Source: CAZTBB01 sp964611755
GTDB lineage: Bacteria > Pseudomonadota > Alphaproteobacteria > Micavibrionales > Micavibrionaceae
Length of the DNA: 24,413 nt
Direction: 5' to 3'
Assembly: GCA_964611755.1 (NCBI GenBank)
Contig: CAZTBB010000025.1
Location: 1 to 24,413 of the forward strand
A program made the translations under genes and the position numbers. Within the stretch, counting starts at the first letter, position 1; each line of letters begins with the position of its first letter. Below, one piece after another: positions 14,944 to 24,142 of this stretch. The notes under the pieces are model-generated. The model worked only from the letters and a program-made list of their open reading frames with translations. It did no database searches and had not been told where the DNA came from.

Positions 14944-16759
14944 CAGGCGCGCTCGGATCTTGCTGGTCTTCCTCTGCTTGTTTTTGAAGGCTTGGGGCCA
15001 TGCCCTGTGTCGGCGGCAGTGAATCAACCGGGAAGTCTTGTCCGGAAAGGGAGCTGTCTTGAGCGGAATTTTTATTCTCCGCATTAGGCGCCGCTGGAGG
15101 AGCCGCTTGCATAGATTGCATGGCCGCGCCCATAATCATCGGCATAATGAGCGCCTGAGCATCTTGTCCATTGATTGTAAAACGGCCTTGTTTGTTCATG
15201 ATTATCTCTAAGATATGCGCATTACGGCCATTTTCTGTTTTTGTCTCCGCAATGGTTTGGATGAGCGAGAGCGCCTGCAAGGCCTGGTTCATAGTGGTCA
15301 CTTTCTGAAGATTATACTGCAGCTCTTGCGCGCCCATCTCGTCTTTTGGTTTTTGAAGTTTTGATAATTCACCGGCAATCAAATCCTTAATCTTTACAAG
15401 GTCAAAGAAGGTTAGTGTTGAGTCCAATGTCGCGCTGTTAACGGCGGTGACATCAACCTTTGCCAAGGCATCATAGACCATATCATAATTGTCGTTACCG
15501 GCCTTAAGATCAAGGTCAAGTGTTGTGCCGGCCTCTGCCAGCAAGGCGGGGATTTGCATGACTTTGCCCATTTGTGCCATGCCAAGAGCTTTTTCCTGGG
15601 CTTCGCGCGCTTCTTTTGACAAATCTTGCTGATCTAGGCGTTCCTGAGCGGCGGCGTTTTCTTCCAAGGTCTGAACCAGGAGTTTGGTAATGTCTTGGAG
15701 CGGAATATTATTCGCCTGCAGCGAGATATGATTGTTCAGAGGAAGCATGATATTGAAATCGGATAAGGGGCCGCTCGGCTTCAGGCCGTCATAGCCAAGC
15801 TTGAATGCAATTTGCGCGTTTTTCTTATCAACATCGATGACATCCATACCAATCATCGCAGAGCTGAGCCCGAATTCGGCTTTATTGCCGGCATCATCGG
15901 TATGGGCGGCCTGAAGGCCTGTAATGGAATGCGATGATTTAAACCCACCTTGTGTTTTTTCAATCATGTCCTTGAGGAAGGAAAAAAACTGCTTGTTATT
16001 TTGTGCATCGGCATTGCGTATCATATCCTTGTTTTTCTTCGCCAAGTCCGGGTCATAGCGGTCCATATCGATTTTGAGCGCATATGAATCCAAAGTTGCA
16101 TTGAAAACATCGTTTTCGGCGGCGATGGATACATCTTTCAAGGTGAAGCCGGAAGGCCCTGACCAGAGACCGTCCTGCTCTTTTAAATCTTGCGAAAATT
16201 GGGATGAGGCAGCTTTGAATATAAGTGCCTTTTCCTGTTTTTCATTAAAAAAGGCAATATCAATATTGTCGTATGCTCCATCAAGCTTAATGAAATATCC
16301 GAAATCTTGGTTCCAAATACCGCTTATTTTTTGTCCTCCAATCGAAAACGTGGCCATGGTTTTACCCGCGCCATCACTCAGGCGGATGGGGGTGGGCAAG
16401 GCATAGGTCATTTTCCACTGGCCCTCTTGTGAATCAGGCACAGCGTTTAGAGAGATGATACCAAAATCCAGTCTGGCTTTTTCATCGTCTTCACCTTCAA
16501 ACTCAGCCGATATATGCGGGAAAGTAACGGCAAAATATCCACCGGCATCCTCAACCAGAATATCACCCTTAAAGATAAGATCAGGGGTATCCTTCTTCAT
16601 TTCATCCAGAAAATGCTGGATAATAGTGCGCAGCTCTTCTTTTTTTTGTGCCCTGGGGTCAAGCTGTTCTGCGGATGCTGTTTCTTGCGCGGTTGCGTAT
16701 GGCGTGATGCTCGTGATACCGGCAAGGATAAGGCTGAATGTAAAAAGAAAAACCTTCAT
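14915..16759 (-). CDS. Exported protein of unknown function, 614 residues
   Basis: The protein has a clear Sec signal peptide (MKVFLFTFSLILAGITSITPYATA, cut about residue 24), so it should be periplasmic or envelope-bound. The body (about 60-540) looks beta-rich, with long amphipathic strands such as FAVTFPHISAEF and LDFGIISLNAVP. A helical, Gln/Glu-rich insert (about 355-385) interrupts it. The last 65 residues are a disordered Pro/Gln/Ala-rich tail. The segment HILEIIMNKQGRFTINGQDA near the end faintly recalls DUF945 (YdgA-type) envelope proteins; I hold this loosely. AAGGA lies 7 nt before the ATG. It overlaps the hemW end by 29 bp and diverges from the helicase gene. Confidence 0.85.
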   Translation of the reverse strand: MKVFLFTFSLILAGITSITPYATAQETASAEQLDPRAQKKEELRTIIQHFLDEMKKDTPDLIFKGDILVEDAGGYFAVTFPHISAEFEGEDDEKARLDFGIISLNAVPDSQEGQWKMTYALPTPIRLSDGAGKTMATFSIGGQKISGIWNQDFGYFIKLDGAYDNIDIAFFNEKQEKALIFKAASSQFSQDLKEQDGLWSGPSGFTLKDVSIAAENDVFNATLDSYALKIDMDRYDPDLAKKNKDMIRNADAQNNKQFFSFLKDMIEKTQGGFKSSHSITGLQAAHTDDAGNKAEFGLSSAMIGMDVIDVDKKNAQIAFKLGYDGLKPSGPLSDFNIMLPLNNHISLQANNIPLQDITKLLVQTLEENAAAQERLDQQDLSKEAREAQEKALGMAQMGKVMQIPALLAEAGTTLDLDLKAGNDNYDMVYDALAKVDVTAVNSATLDSTLTFFDLVKIKDLIAGELSKLQKPKDEMGAQELQYNLQKVTTMNQALQALSLIQTIAETKTENGRNAHILEIIMNKQGRFTINGQDAQALIMPMIMGAAMQSMQAAPPAAPNAENKNSAQDSSLSGQDFPVDSLPPTQGMAPSLQKQAEEDQQDPSAPATPQQADQP

Positions 16760-16876
16760 GGCTGTGTCCTTTGTTCTGGGTAATAATTCTGCCCCCTATT
16801 AAAGCAGAGATATGTGCGGGACAAAACCATCATTTTTACTTTGTTTGAGCGGCAAAACCTTTTATCTCTTAAGTCT

Positions 16877-19759
16877 ATGAATATCACAAATAAAGCGGCA
16901 CGCTCGCACAGCCAGATAATAGCCCTGCTCGGGCCGACCAATACCGGTAAAACATATGAGGCTATCGAACAGATGTGCGCGCATAATTCTGGCGTTATGG
17001 GCTTTCCACTGCGTTTGCTTGCCCGCGAGAATTATGAGCGTATGGTGAAGATAAAGGGACGCCATGCGGTAGCCTTGGTTACGGGGGAGGAGAAAATTAT
17101 TCCCCGCCATGCGCGTTATTTTCTGTGCACGGTGGAGGCAATGCCCATTGAACAGGATTTTGAATTTCTGGGCGTAGACGAAATCCAATTGGCTGTAGAC
17201 CCAGATCGCGGGCATGTTTTCACCGATCGATTGCTGAGAGCGCGCGGCACAAGAACGAGCGTGTTTTTAGGTGCGGAGACGATGCGGCCTGTTCTAGCGG
17301 GCCTTATCCCCGGCATTGAATTTCAAACCAAGCAGCGTTTTTCTTCTCTTGGCTATAGCGGCTATAAGAAGCTCTCACGCTTGCCGAAGCGAACGGCCGT
17401 TGTCGCCTTCTCTATGGATGATGTATATGACATCGCCGAACAAATGCGCCGCCAGCGCGGCGGTACGGCTGTTGTTCTGGGCGCCTTGAGCCCGCGCACA
17501 CGCAATGCGCAAGTCGAGATGTATCAATCCGGTGAGGTTGATTTTATGGTCGCGACTGATGCGATTGGCATGGGGCTTAATATGGATATTCATCATGTGG
17601 CCCTGGCCGCTACACGTAAATTTGATGGGCGCAAGGCGCGTTATTTGCGCAAGGATGAAATGGCACAGATTGCCGGTCGTGCCGGTCGTTATCGCCGTGA
17701 TGGCACATTTGGTGTCACAGGCCGCGTACAGGAATTGGATACAGATGATGTAGAAGCGATAGAAAATCATAAATTTGAAGCCGTGCGCGAGATTTGCTGG
17801 CGCAATGCAGCGCTCGATTTCTCATCGCCTGTGGCGCTCATGAAATCGCTTGAGTGCCCATCAGGCCATAGCATGCTCGTCCGTGGGCGTAATTCGGATG
17901 ATTTTGCCACGCTAACGGCCCTCATGAAGCACGAAGATGTGATGCGCCGAGCCAATAATCCGGAGATGGTGCGCTTGCTATGGGATGTGTGTCAGATCCC
18001 GGATTTTCGCAAAACCATGGCGGATACGCATGAAAACCTGATCGCGGATATCTTCCAGAGACTAAGCTATGCACGCCTTGATGAGGATTGGGTGGCCAAA
18101 CAAATTAAGCGCCTTGATAATATGAATGGTGATGTTGACATGTTGATGACGCGGATCGCGCATATTCGCACATGGACTTATATTTCCTATAAGAATGAGT
18201 GGCTTCAGCGCTCTGAATATTGGCAGGGGCAGGCACGGGATATTGAGGATCGCTTATCTGATGCCTTGCACCAAGCCTTGCTCCACCGTTTTGTGGATCA
18301 GCGCGCATCGGTTCTTATCCGCTCTATGGAGGAGAAAGGCAATAACCTGCTTGTGGGGGTCCGCGCGAATGGAGAAGTGGTCGTTGAGGGTCATTTGATT
18401 GGACATTTGCATGCATTTCGTTTTATACCCGATGAGACGCATGCAAAACTTGAGCACAAGACAGTCATGAGTGCTGCCAAGCGTGCCTTAAAAGATGAAA
18501 TAAAAAGACGGCTTACAATGATTTTAAAAGCACAACCAGATCAGTTCCAACTCTCGCCCGAAGGACATATCCTATGGCAGGAAAAACAGGGCAGCCCTTT
18601 GCCTGGACAATCTATTGCCAGTATACGCAAGGGGGATAATATCCTGCGCCCGGTGGTTGAGTTGGTCGAGAGTGAGTTGCTGGCCGATCAGGATGCCAAG
18701 GCTATTCAAGAGCATTTGCAGGCATGGCTTAATGCGCATATTACAACCACCTTAGAGCCCCTTATTAAATTGGCCGATAGTGAGGAAATCCATCCATCGG
18801 CCAGAGGAATCGCCTTTCAGCTATTCGAAGCAATGGGGATCGTGCCCCGTGAACAGGTGCAAGACCTAATCAATGATATTGATGCGGAAGGCCGCGCCGC
18901 CTTGCGTGCGCGTAAGGTTCGGCTAGGGCCGATTCTTGTATTTGTTCCTGCGCTGAACAAACCTGCTGCTGTTAAACTAAGGGCGCTGCTCTGGTCATTA
19001 TGGAATGACAAAAGCTTGCCTGTGTCATGCCCGCCTGATGGGATGGTCTCTCAAAAATTAGATAAGGATGAAAAGGATATTGATAAAGCCTTTTATCAGT
19101 CCATTGGTTATCCGGTTTATGGTGGCCGCGCAATCCGCATTGATATGCTCGACCGCGTGATTAGCGCCGTTTACGATGGTGCCGATCAAGGCAAGTTCCA
19201 TGCCCAGCATGAAATGGCGGAATGGCTGGGCTGCTCGATTGATGATTTATACGATGTCCTCACAGCTATGGGGCATAAGAAGATTGAGACGAAACCGTCT
19301 TCTGAGGCCGATGAGAACAATCAATCTCCTGAGGCTGAGGAAAAGGCCGGGGCTGATCCTGTGGTCGAGCTTGGTGAATCTGAACCACAAAAATCAGATG
19401 ATGGTTCTGAGGGTGATAAGGAAGCCGAGCCGAAAGCACAAGCGCAAGCTACAGAGCAAGATAAAGAGCAAGATGCAGAGAAAGCAGAAGGGTCAAAGAA
19501 GGCGCCTGAAAAACCTGTCTTGGCGCAATTTTGGCTGAAGAAGGGCAAGGCTTTTGAAAAGGGCTCCAAGGGCAAGAAGCCATTCCATAAAGCCAAAGGA
19601 AAGAGTTATGGCAAGGATGACAAGAAAAAACCCCATCGCACCAAAGGTAAAAACCGTGCGCCAAAACAACCGAAGATTATGTCGGTGGGGCCTGAAAAGA
19701 AACTGGAAGATTCTCCCTTTGCCATTTTAGGGCAGTTGAAAAAAGGCAATGATAGCTAA
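16877..19759 (+). CDS. SUV3-like superfamily 2 RNA/DNA helicase
   Basis: This is an ATP-dependent helicase of the type represented in mitochondria by SUV3 (RNA degradosome) and widespread in alphaproteobacteria. Counting from this start (960 residues), Walker A GPTNTGKT is at 19-26. FPLRLLARE, a DEIQ Walker B box, VATDAIGMGLNMDIHHVALA and the motif VI core QIAGRAGRYRRDGTFG follow. The middle and C-terminal helical regions are unassigned. A tail of about 160 residues is first Glu/Ala/Gln-rich, then Lys/Gly-rich and likely nucleic-acid binding, ending in DSPFAILGQL. The frame stays open to a GTG at 16814. I chose the ATG at 16877 because homologues begin shortly before Walker A, but neither start has a good ribosome binding site. 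Confidence 0.9.
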   Translation: MNITNKAARSHSQIIALLGPTNTGKTYEAIEQMCAHNSGVMGFPLRLLARENYERMVKIKGRHAVALVTGEEKIIPRHARYFLCTVEAMPIEQDFEFLGVDEIQLAVDPDRGHVFTDRLLRARGTRTSVFLGAETMRPVLAGLIPGIEFQTKQRFSSLGYSGYKKLSRLPKRTAVVAFSMDDVYDIAEQMRRQRGGTAVVLGALSPRTRNAQVEMYQSGEVDFMVATDAIGMGLNMDIHHVALAATRKFDGRKARYLRKDEMAQIAGRAGRYRRDGTFGVTGRVQELDTDDVEAIENHKFEAVREICWRNAALDFSSPVALMKSLECPSGHSMLVRGRNSDDFATLTALMKHEDVMRRANNPEMVRLLWDVCQIPDFRKTMADTHENLIADIFQRLSYARLDEDWVAKQIKRLDNMNGDVDMLMTRIAHIRTWTYISYKNEWLQRSEYWQGQARDIEDRLSDALHQALLHRFVDQRASVLIRSMEEKGNNLLVGVRANGEVVVEGHLIGHLHAFRFIPDETHAKLEHKTVMSAAKRALKDEIKRRLTMILKAQPDQFQLSPEGHILWQEKQGSPLPGQSIASIRKGDNILRPVVELVESELLADQDAKAIQEHLQAWLNAHITTTLEPLIKLADSEEIHPSARGIAFQLFEAMGIVPREQVQDLINDIDAEGRAALRARKVRLGPILVFVPALNKPAAVKLRALLWSLWNDKSLPVSCPPDGMVSQKLDKDEKDIDKAFYQSIGYPVYGGRAIRIDMLDRVISAVYDGADQGKFHAQHEMAEWLGCSIDDLYDVLTAMGHKKIETKPSSEADENNQSPEAEEKAGADPVVELGESEPQKSDDGSEGDKEAEPKAQAQATEQDKEQDAEKAEGSKKAPEKPVLAQFWLKKGKAFEKGSKGKKPFHKAKGKSYGKDDKKKPHRTKGKNRAPKQPKIMSVGPEKKLEDSPFAILGQLKKGNDS

Positions 19760-20141
19760 TTCTATTAAATTTTTTGGCAAACTCCTTATCCTGGGAGGCC
19801 TGCTTGTTATTACATTAAAGCCATTATCCGTAAACGCAGCCCGCTTTTCGGGCGCTTATTTGCTTTATGTGTGTTCATCGGATGGCGTCGGAAAAGAGCT
19901 TGTGCCGGGTGGGCATGGGGTCTGCCAATCCTACATTGCGGGGATTGTTGATTATCACACGCTCATAAAATCATTAGGCACAGCCCCTAGCGTTGATTTT
20001 TGTTTGCCCAAAGAGATTACCATGAATGAATTACACCGCATCGTCGCCAATTATTTGCGCCTTAATCGTAGCCAGCATGAAGATTTTATCGCCGCACCTG
20101 CTGTGGGGTTGGCGCTTTATAATGCTTATCCGTGTGATTAA
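19749..20141 (+). CDS. Rap1a/Tai-like exported protein
   Basis: This is a 130-residue secreted protein with a signal peptide (cleavage after VNA, residue 30). Four cysteines (C42, C59, C85, C129) probably form two disulfides. The pattern YVC..., VCQSYIAGIVDY, FCLP..., VANYLRLNRSQ and ALYNAYPC at the end is that of the Rap1a/Tai family. The founding Serratia members are periplasmic immunity proteins against type VI secretion amidase effectors. Many proteobacteria carry orphan members of unknown role, and no effector or secretion gene is seen here. The ATG overlaps the helicase end by 11 bp, so translation is likely coupled. It ends 6 bp from the permease gene on the other strand. Confidence 0.8.
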   Translation: MIANSIKFFGKLLILGGLLVITLKPLSVNAARFSGAYLLYVCSSDGVGKELVPGGHGVCQSYIAGIVDYHTLIKSLGTAPSVDFCLPKEITMNELHRIVANYLRLNRSQHEDFIAAPAVGLALYNAYPCD

Positions 20142-20147
20142 GTACGC

Positions 20148-21206
20148 TTAACCCAGGCTCGCCATATTCATGATCCACCCAAGAAGAACGATCTGGGGCA
20201 CGGTGATCAGCGGAAGGGAGAGGGCAATCATCCATTTTCCTGTGAATTCCTTCACAACCATAATTTCCGTGTAATCGGTGGATACGCCGGCCATCAAAAA
20301 TGTAAAGCCGTTTCCGGGCGCACCCGCCCCGTTAACAAGCTCTGCTGCAATGGGGGATGACCCTTCCGAGCAGACCTCAATAAGTGTGGTTGCCGCAAGT
20401 GTAAACAGAAGACCAACCATAGTCGGGCCAAAATATTGCGCAAACATTTCTGGCTCCATAAAGGTTCTAAGAGCAGAGGCAACAATGACGCCAACCAAAA
20501 GCCACTTGATGATCATCTTGGCTTCATGCATGCCGCCATGAATAACCTCTTTGAAAAAGGTGAGGTTCGGGCGGAAATCTTTTAGGCGTGCTTTTGCATC
20601 CGCCTTGAGGTCAAAATTCGGATCTATGTCGGTTTTATTCGGATTTTCAGGCAAATAACCTGCCTTTATTAAAGCTTGGTATATCAAGCCAGTTAAAATG
20701 GCAATCACCGCCGATCCGGCAATGAATATCAGCGTCCACTGAAGCCCGATCAGGGCGATCAAAATAAATGTCAAAGACATTGAATTCCATGGGCTGGCGA
20801 TCAAAAATGCCATAACCTGAGCCAGTGATGTTCCTCTTTCATAGAGCTTGGCGCCAACCATCAAAATTCCGTGATTGCATAAATCCAAAAGAACGCCTGC
20901 TATGGCGGCTTTGACGATGCTGCCTGCGCTGTCTCCGGCGCCTATGACGGCCGTGAAATAGCTGCGCGGGATTTTGCTCATCAGCCCAACAAAAATAAGG
21001 CCAGCCAGAATACCCCACCACATGGTGCTGAAAAGCTCTAAAACAGAATGGCCAAATTGGTTTACAAACCCAAAGGGCAGATTGCTCGCATAGGCGGCCA
21101 GGCTGATAAAAATAATGGTAAGCGATCCATGGAAAATAAGATCGAATTTAAATTTACGGCTTTGCCCGTTTTTAGGGGCCTCATCATTGGCGCAGCAGCT
21201 AGACAT
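20148..21206 (-). CDS. Permease of the ArsP/DUF318 family
   Basis: This is an integral inner-membrane protein with about eight to ten helices, of the permease family that includes ArsP (organoarsenical efflux) and putative copper/zinc exporters. Two related halves are visible: one carries LLDLCNHGILMVG and FLIASPWNSMSL, the other TTLIEVCSEGSSPIAAEL and FLMAGVSTDYTEIM. The repeated LxxCxxG motif puts one cysteine in each half. The N-terminus begins MSSCCANDEAP; the vicinal CC pair suggests binding of a soft metal or metalloid. The frame is open to a GTG at 21305 inside the response-regulator gene, giving a 33-residue extension. I prefer the ATG at 21206 but no clear ribosome binding site decides it. 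The substrate cannot be told from sequence. Confidence 0.82.
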   Translation of the reverse strand: MSSCCANDEAPKNGQSRKFKFDLIFHGSLTIIFISLAAYASNLPFGFVNQFGHSVLELFSTMWWGILAGLIFVGLMSKIPRSYFTAVIGAGDSAGSIVKAAIAGVLLDLCNHGILMVGAKLYERGTSLAQVMAFLIASPWNSMSLTFILIALIGLQWTLIFIAGSAVIAILTGLIYQALIKAGYLPENPNKTDIDPNFDLKADAKARLKDFRPNLTFFKEVIHGGMHEAKMIIKWLLVGVIVASALRTFMEPEMFAQYFGPTMVGLLFTLAATTLIEVCSEGSSPIAAELVNGAGAPGNGFTFLMAGVSTDYTEIMVVKEFTGKWMIALSLPLITVPQIVLLGWIMNMASLG

Positions 21207-21258
21207 ACTAGTAATAAAGGCGCTCTCGGAAGATATATCAAGGGGCAGGGAATAGGTT

Positions 21259-21690
21259 TTATGTATTTTTAGGGGGTAATTTAGCGATGCCGAGCCAAAA
21301 ATCACTGATCACTGAGATGGTTTTTTTGAAGCGATCAAAGTTAATCGGTTTCACAACATAACAATTTGCAAGTGCACGGTAACATTTGGAAATATCATTT
21401 TCATTGGACGAAGTGGTTAATATGATGACCGGAATATGTTGAAAGATAGAGTCTTGCTTTAATGTTTTTAATAGGTCCAGTCCCGAAATGCCCGGCATAT
21501 TTAAATCCATAAAAATAAGATCCGGCCGAGGGCATTCTTTGAAATCCCCCTCCTTGTTTAAAAAGGCAAGCGCTTCATCGGCACTACTGACTGTAAAAAG
21601 ACTGTTTTGCATGGCCGTGCCTTTGATGGCTTCTTTCATCAAAAGCATATCGCTCTCATTGTCTTCAACGATAAGAATATCAACACTCAT
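21259..21690 (-). CDS. Single-domain response regulator, Rcp1-like
   Basis: This is a 143-residue stand-alone receiver domain with no output domain. The acidic pocket is E9-D10, the phosphoacceptor is D62 (FMDLNMP), the switch threonines are at 92-93 and the conserved lysine is K114 in VVKP. It resembles the Rcp1 class, small receivers paired with phytochrome-type or multi-sensor kinases. Its ATG overlaps the stop of the histidine kinase gene as ATGA, so translation is coupled and it should be the kinase's partner. Without an effector domain it must act by protein contact or in a phosphorelay. It ends just upstream of the permease gene. Confidence 0.95.
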   Translation of the reverse strand: MSVDILIVEDNESDMLLMKEAIKGTAMQNSLFTVSSADEALAFLNKEGDFKECPRPDLIFMDLNMPGISGLDLLKTLKQDSIFQHIPVIILTTSSNENDISKCYRALANCYVVKPINFDRFKKTISVISDFWLGIAKLPPKNT

Positions 21691-24053
21691 GATAATAGGC
21701 TCCTTGAGATATAAACATCGAATTCTGTGCCTTTTCCTAATTCGGATTGGACATCTATGCGGCCTTTGTGGAACTCCGCAATGCGTTTGCAGATAGACAG
21801 GCCAACGCCTGTCCCTGCGTAATTTTGATCATTATGCAAGCGATGGAACATTAAAAAGATTTTATCAATATGATCTTTCTTCATACCAATGCCATTGTCC
21901 TTAAAGCTCAGCTTGTAATACAGATCATCAGCTGTGCAATTGATTTCTATAACAGGGGGATCGCTCTCATTATATTTGATCGCGTTTTGAATAAGATTGA
22001 ATATCAGGCGATGCATCATTTCCGGATAGCAAACAATATCGCAGCTATCGCCGTATTTGATTTCAACCCCAAGGTCATCAATGTCAAAAATCAAACCTTG
22101 AATGGCTTGTTCAATAAGAATGGTTGAGTCAATGGTTTCAGGGGCCTCGCTCGCGTTTTCCAGGCGCGCATATTCCAATATGCCCTCAATAAGAGCTTCC
22201 ATTTTATCAGAGCTTTCAATGGTTTTTTCAATATAGGTTTGTGCTTCATCATCAAGTTTATCGCTATATTTATCTCTTAAAAGACTCATAAAGCCGCCAA
22301 TAGTCCTGAGTGGTTGTTTTAAATCATGCGACGCTGTGGTTGCGAATTGCTCCAGATCCTGGTTTGACTGCTCTAGCTTTCTCTCTCGATCCTTAAGTTC
22401 TTCAATATAGATGGATTGCGATATTTCCGAGCTGATGGCTTGCCCTAATAAAGCTGCAAATGATTTTTCCTGCTCCGAGAAATCCACATCTCTTGATTCT
22501 GTGTTCGAAAAATTAAGACTGCCATATATTTGGCCGTTTACAACAAGGGGGATGCCAATAAAGCTTCTGATTGTTTGCCCCTCATAACAAGGATGCACAT
22601 CGGGGTTGTCTTCATTTGTTTTGGCATTGATAAAAACCTGCTCTTTTTGAAGAAGCGTTATGCAGCAATCAATGTCGTTAACCCGACATGAAAAACCGGT
22701 GCGATCCTGCTCTGTGTTCGAGGAAAAGTTTCTGATAACAAAATCCGCGCCATCAAGGCGCCCGACAAGGGCTGTTTCCATTCGTAAGTAATAACAGCCA
22801 GTCTGCAAAAGGTTTTGAATACGCTCTGATGCATCAAGCTCATCATTGGAGGTGATTTTTTGAATATCGTGAAGGCCTTTTTGGATTTTTTTGGTTTGGG
22901 TGATATCCGTTAAAGTACATAGCAAGAACTCTTCACCTTGCGGGGATTTGAAAACTTGCTTTTTAATCAGCTTTTCATGGCTGTTGCCGACATAATCAAT
23001 GACTATTTCCTCGCTCTCGGTATAGCCGTCATCAAACGCTTTCATATCGAGCTCTTCTGCTGTTTGCTCTCTCTCAAACAGATTTATTTCCGGGGTGTCG
23101 CCGATCACCTCGGATTCGGGCTGGCCAATCAATTCCAGGAAGGCAGAGTTACAGGCGGCAATCGCTCTTTTTTTATTGCGGACATATACAGCATCGGGAA
23201 TAGAATCGATCACGGCTTTTAAAAATAATCTGTTCTGCTTGCTTTCAACGTCCTTAAGGTGTTTTTCCGTGATGTCTGTGAAAACACCAAAGATCGCTTT
23301 CACATTTCCGTCTTCATCCAGCTCCGGTTCTCCTTCCGAGCGGACGTAGCGCAGCGTGTGATTGGGCCGGATAATACGCATCTCAAAAACAAAAGGCTGT
23401 TTGTTTTCAATCGTACCTTGAATGGCTTGCTCTACCCTGTCTCGGTCATCGGGATGATAGGCGTCAATCGCAGAGTCTAGCTCGGGTTTATACTCGTCCG
23501 GGTTGAGGCCATGAATTTTATAAATTTCGTTGGACCAGAAAACGCTCTCGGTCTCAAGGTCGAGATACCAGTGGCCGGTATGGGATACGCGCTCGGCCTT
23601 TTCCAGCAGCTTTTTTTCTAGCTCGTGTTTTTGATTGAATAGGATATCTTGCGTGATGTCTTGTTTGGACATGATCATGCCGCCAATTTTATCATCTGGC
23701 GTATGCCAGGGGCGGTTTTCCCATTTGATGTATTGAACGGATCCGTCTTCTTTTTCCACGCTATCGCATTCAGAAGATTCCTTTTTCCCGGAGAGAGTCC
23801 TCAGATGGCTGGCGCGCAGCTCCGGCATAGAGTCAGTCTCGGGGAAAACATCGTAATATGTTTTGCCAATGACATCGGTACCCTCGATATCATGCAATTC
23901 TTGCCAGCTTTTGCTGACCATCATAAAGCGCATTTTCGCATCAACAACGGCCAATGCCATGGGACTGTTGCGCACAATAACGGAAATAACCTCGTTATCG
24001 TTTGGCAAAACGAAGTTATCTGTATCCGTAAAAATGCTGAATATGCTCGGCAT
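21687..24053 (-). CDS. Multi-sensor histidine kinase (PAS-PAS-PAS-GAF-HisKA-HATPase)
   Basis: This kinase of 788 residues has no membrane segment, so it senses inside the cell. Three PAS domains lie at about 20-130, 150-265 (PAS_3 type, HTGHWYLDLETESVFWSNEI) and 275-385, each closed by a DIT motif with its linker. A GAF domain follows at about 395-545. The dimerisation helix carries phospho-acceptor H576 in SHDLKQPLRTIGGF. The ATPase domain has the N box (NLIQNAIKYN, about 686-695), G1 DNGIGM (719-724) and G2 GTGVG (747-751). The HDLKQPLR form is typical of phytochrome-like kinases, but no bilin-binding cysteine domain is evident. An upstream TTG (24077) is possible, but GGGGGA precedes this ATG. 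Confidence 0.95.
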   Translation of the reverse strand: MPSIFSIFTDTDNFVLPNDNEVISVIVRNSPMALAVVDAKMRFMMVSKSWQELHDIEGTDVIGKTYYDVFPETDSMPELRASHLRTLSGKKESSECDSVEKEDGSVQYIKWENRPWHTPDDKIGGMIMSKQDITQDILFNQKHELEKKLLEKAERVSHTGHWYLDLETESVFWSNEIYKIHGLNPDEYKPELDSAIDAYHPDDRDRVEQAIQGTIENKQPFVFEMRIIRPNHTLRYVRSEGEPELDEDGNVKAIFGVFTDITEKHLKDVESKQNRLFLKAVIDSIPDAVYVRNKKRAIAACNSAFLELIGQPESEVIGDTPEINLFEREQTAEELDMKAFDDGYTESEEIVIDYVGNSHEKLIKKQVFKSPQGEEFLLCTLTDITQTKKIQKGLHDIQKITSNDELDASERIQNLLQTGCYYLRMETALVGRLDGADFVIRNFSSNTEQDRTGFSCRVNDIDCCITLLQKEQVFINAKTNEDNPDVHPCYEGQTIRSFIGIPLVVNGQIYGSLNFSNTESRDVDFSEQEKSFAALLGQAISSEISQSIYIEELKDRERKLEQSNQDLEQFATTASHDLKQPLRTIGGFMSLLRDKYSDKLDDEAQTYIEKTIESSDKMEALIEGILEYARLENASEAPETIDSTILIEQAIQGLIFDIDDLGVEIKYGDSCDIVCYPEMMHRLIFNLIQNAIKYNESDPPVIEINCTADDLYYKLSFKDNGIGMKKDHIDKIFLMFHRLHNDQNYAGTGVGLSICKRIAEFHKGRIDVQSELGKGTEFDVYISRSLLS

Positions 24054-24079
24054 GCAATCCCCCAACTGAACTGACAATT

Positions 24080-24102
24080 TTAGGATAGTTTGAAAATCCT
24101 AA
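24080..24102. repeat. Inverted repeat upstream of the histidine kinase gene
   Basis: TTAGGAT (24080-24086) and ATCCTAA (24096-24102) are perfect 7-bp arms with a 9-bp spacer, 27 bp before the kinase ATG and 41 bp after the polyprenyl synthase stop. No T-run follows on the minus strand. It could be an operator of the two-component genes or a weak 3' hairpin of the preceding gene. Confidence 0.35.
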
Positions 24103-24142
24103 CAAGTTGTTTAAATTAGGTTTTTTATGTTAAGTGAGAGGG

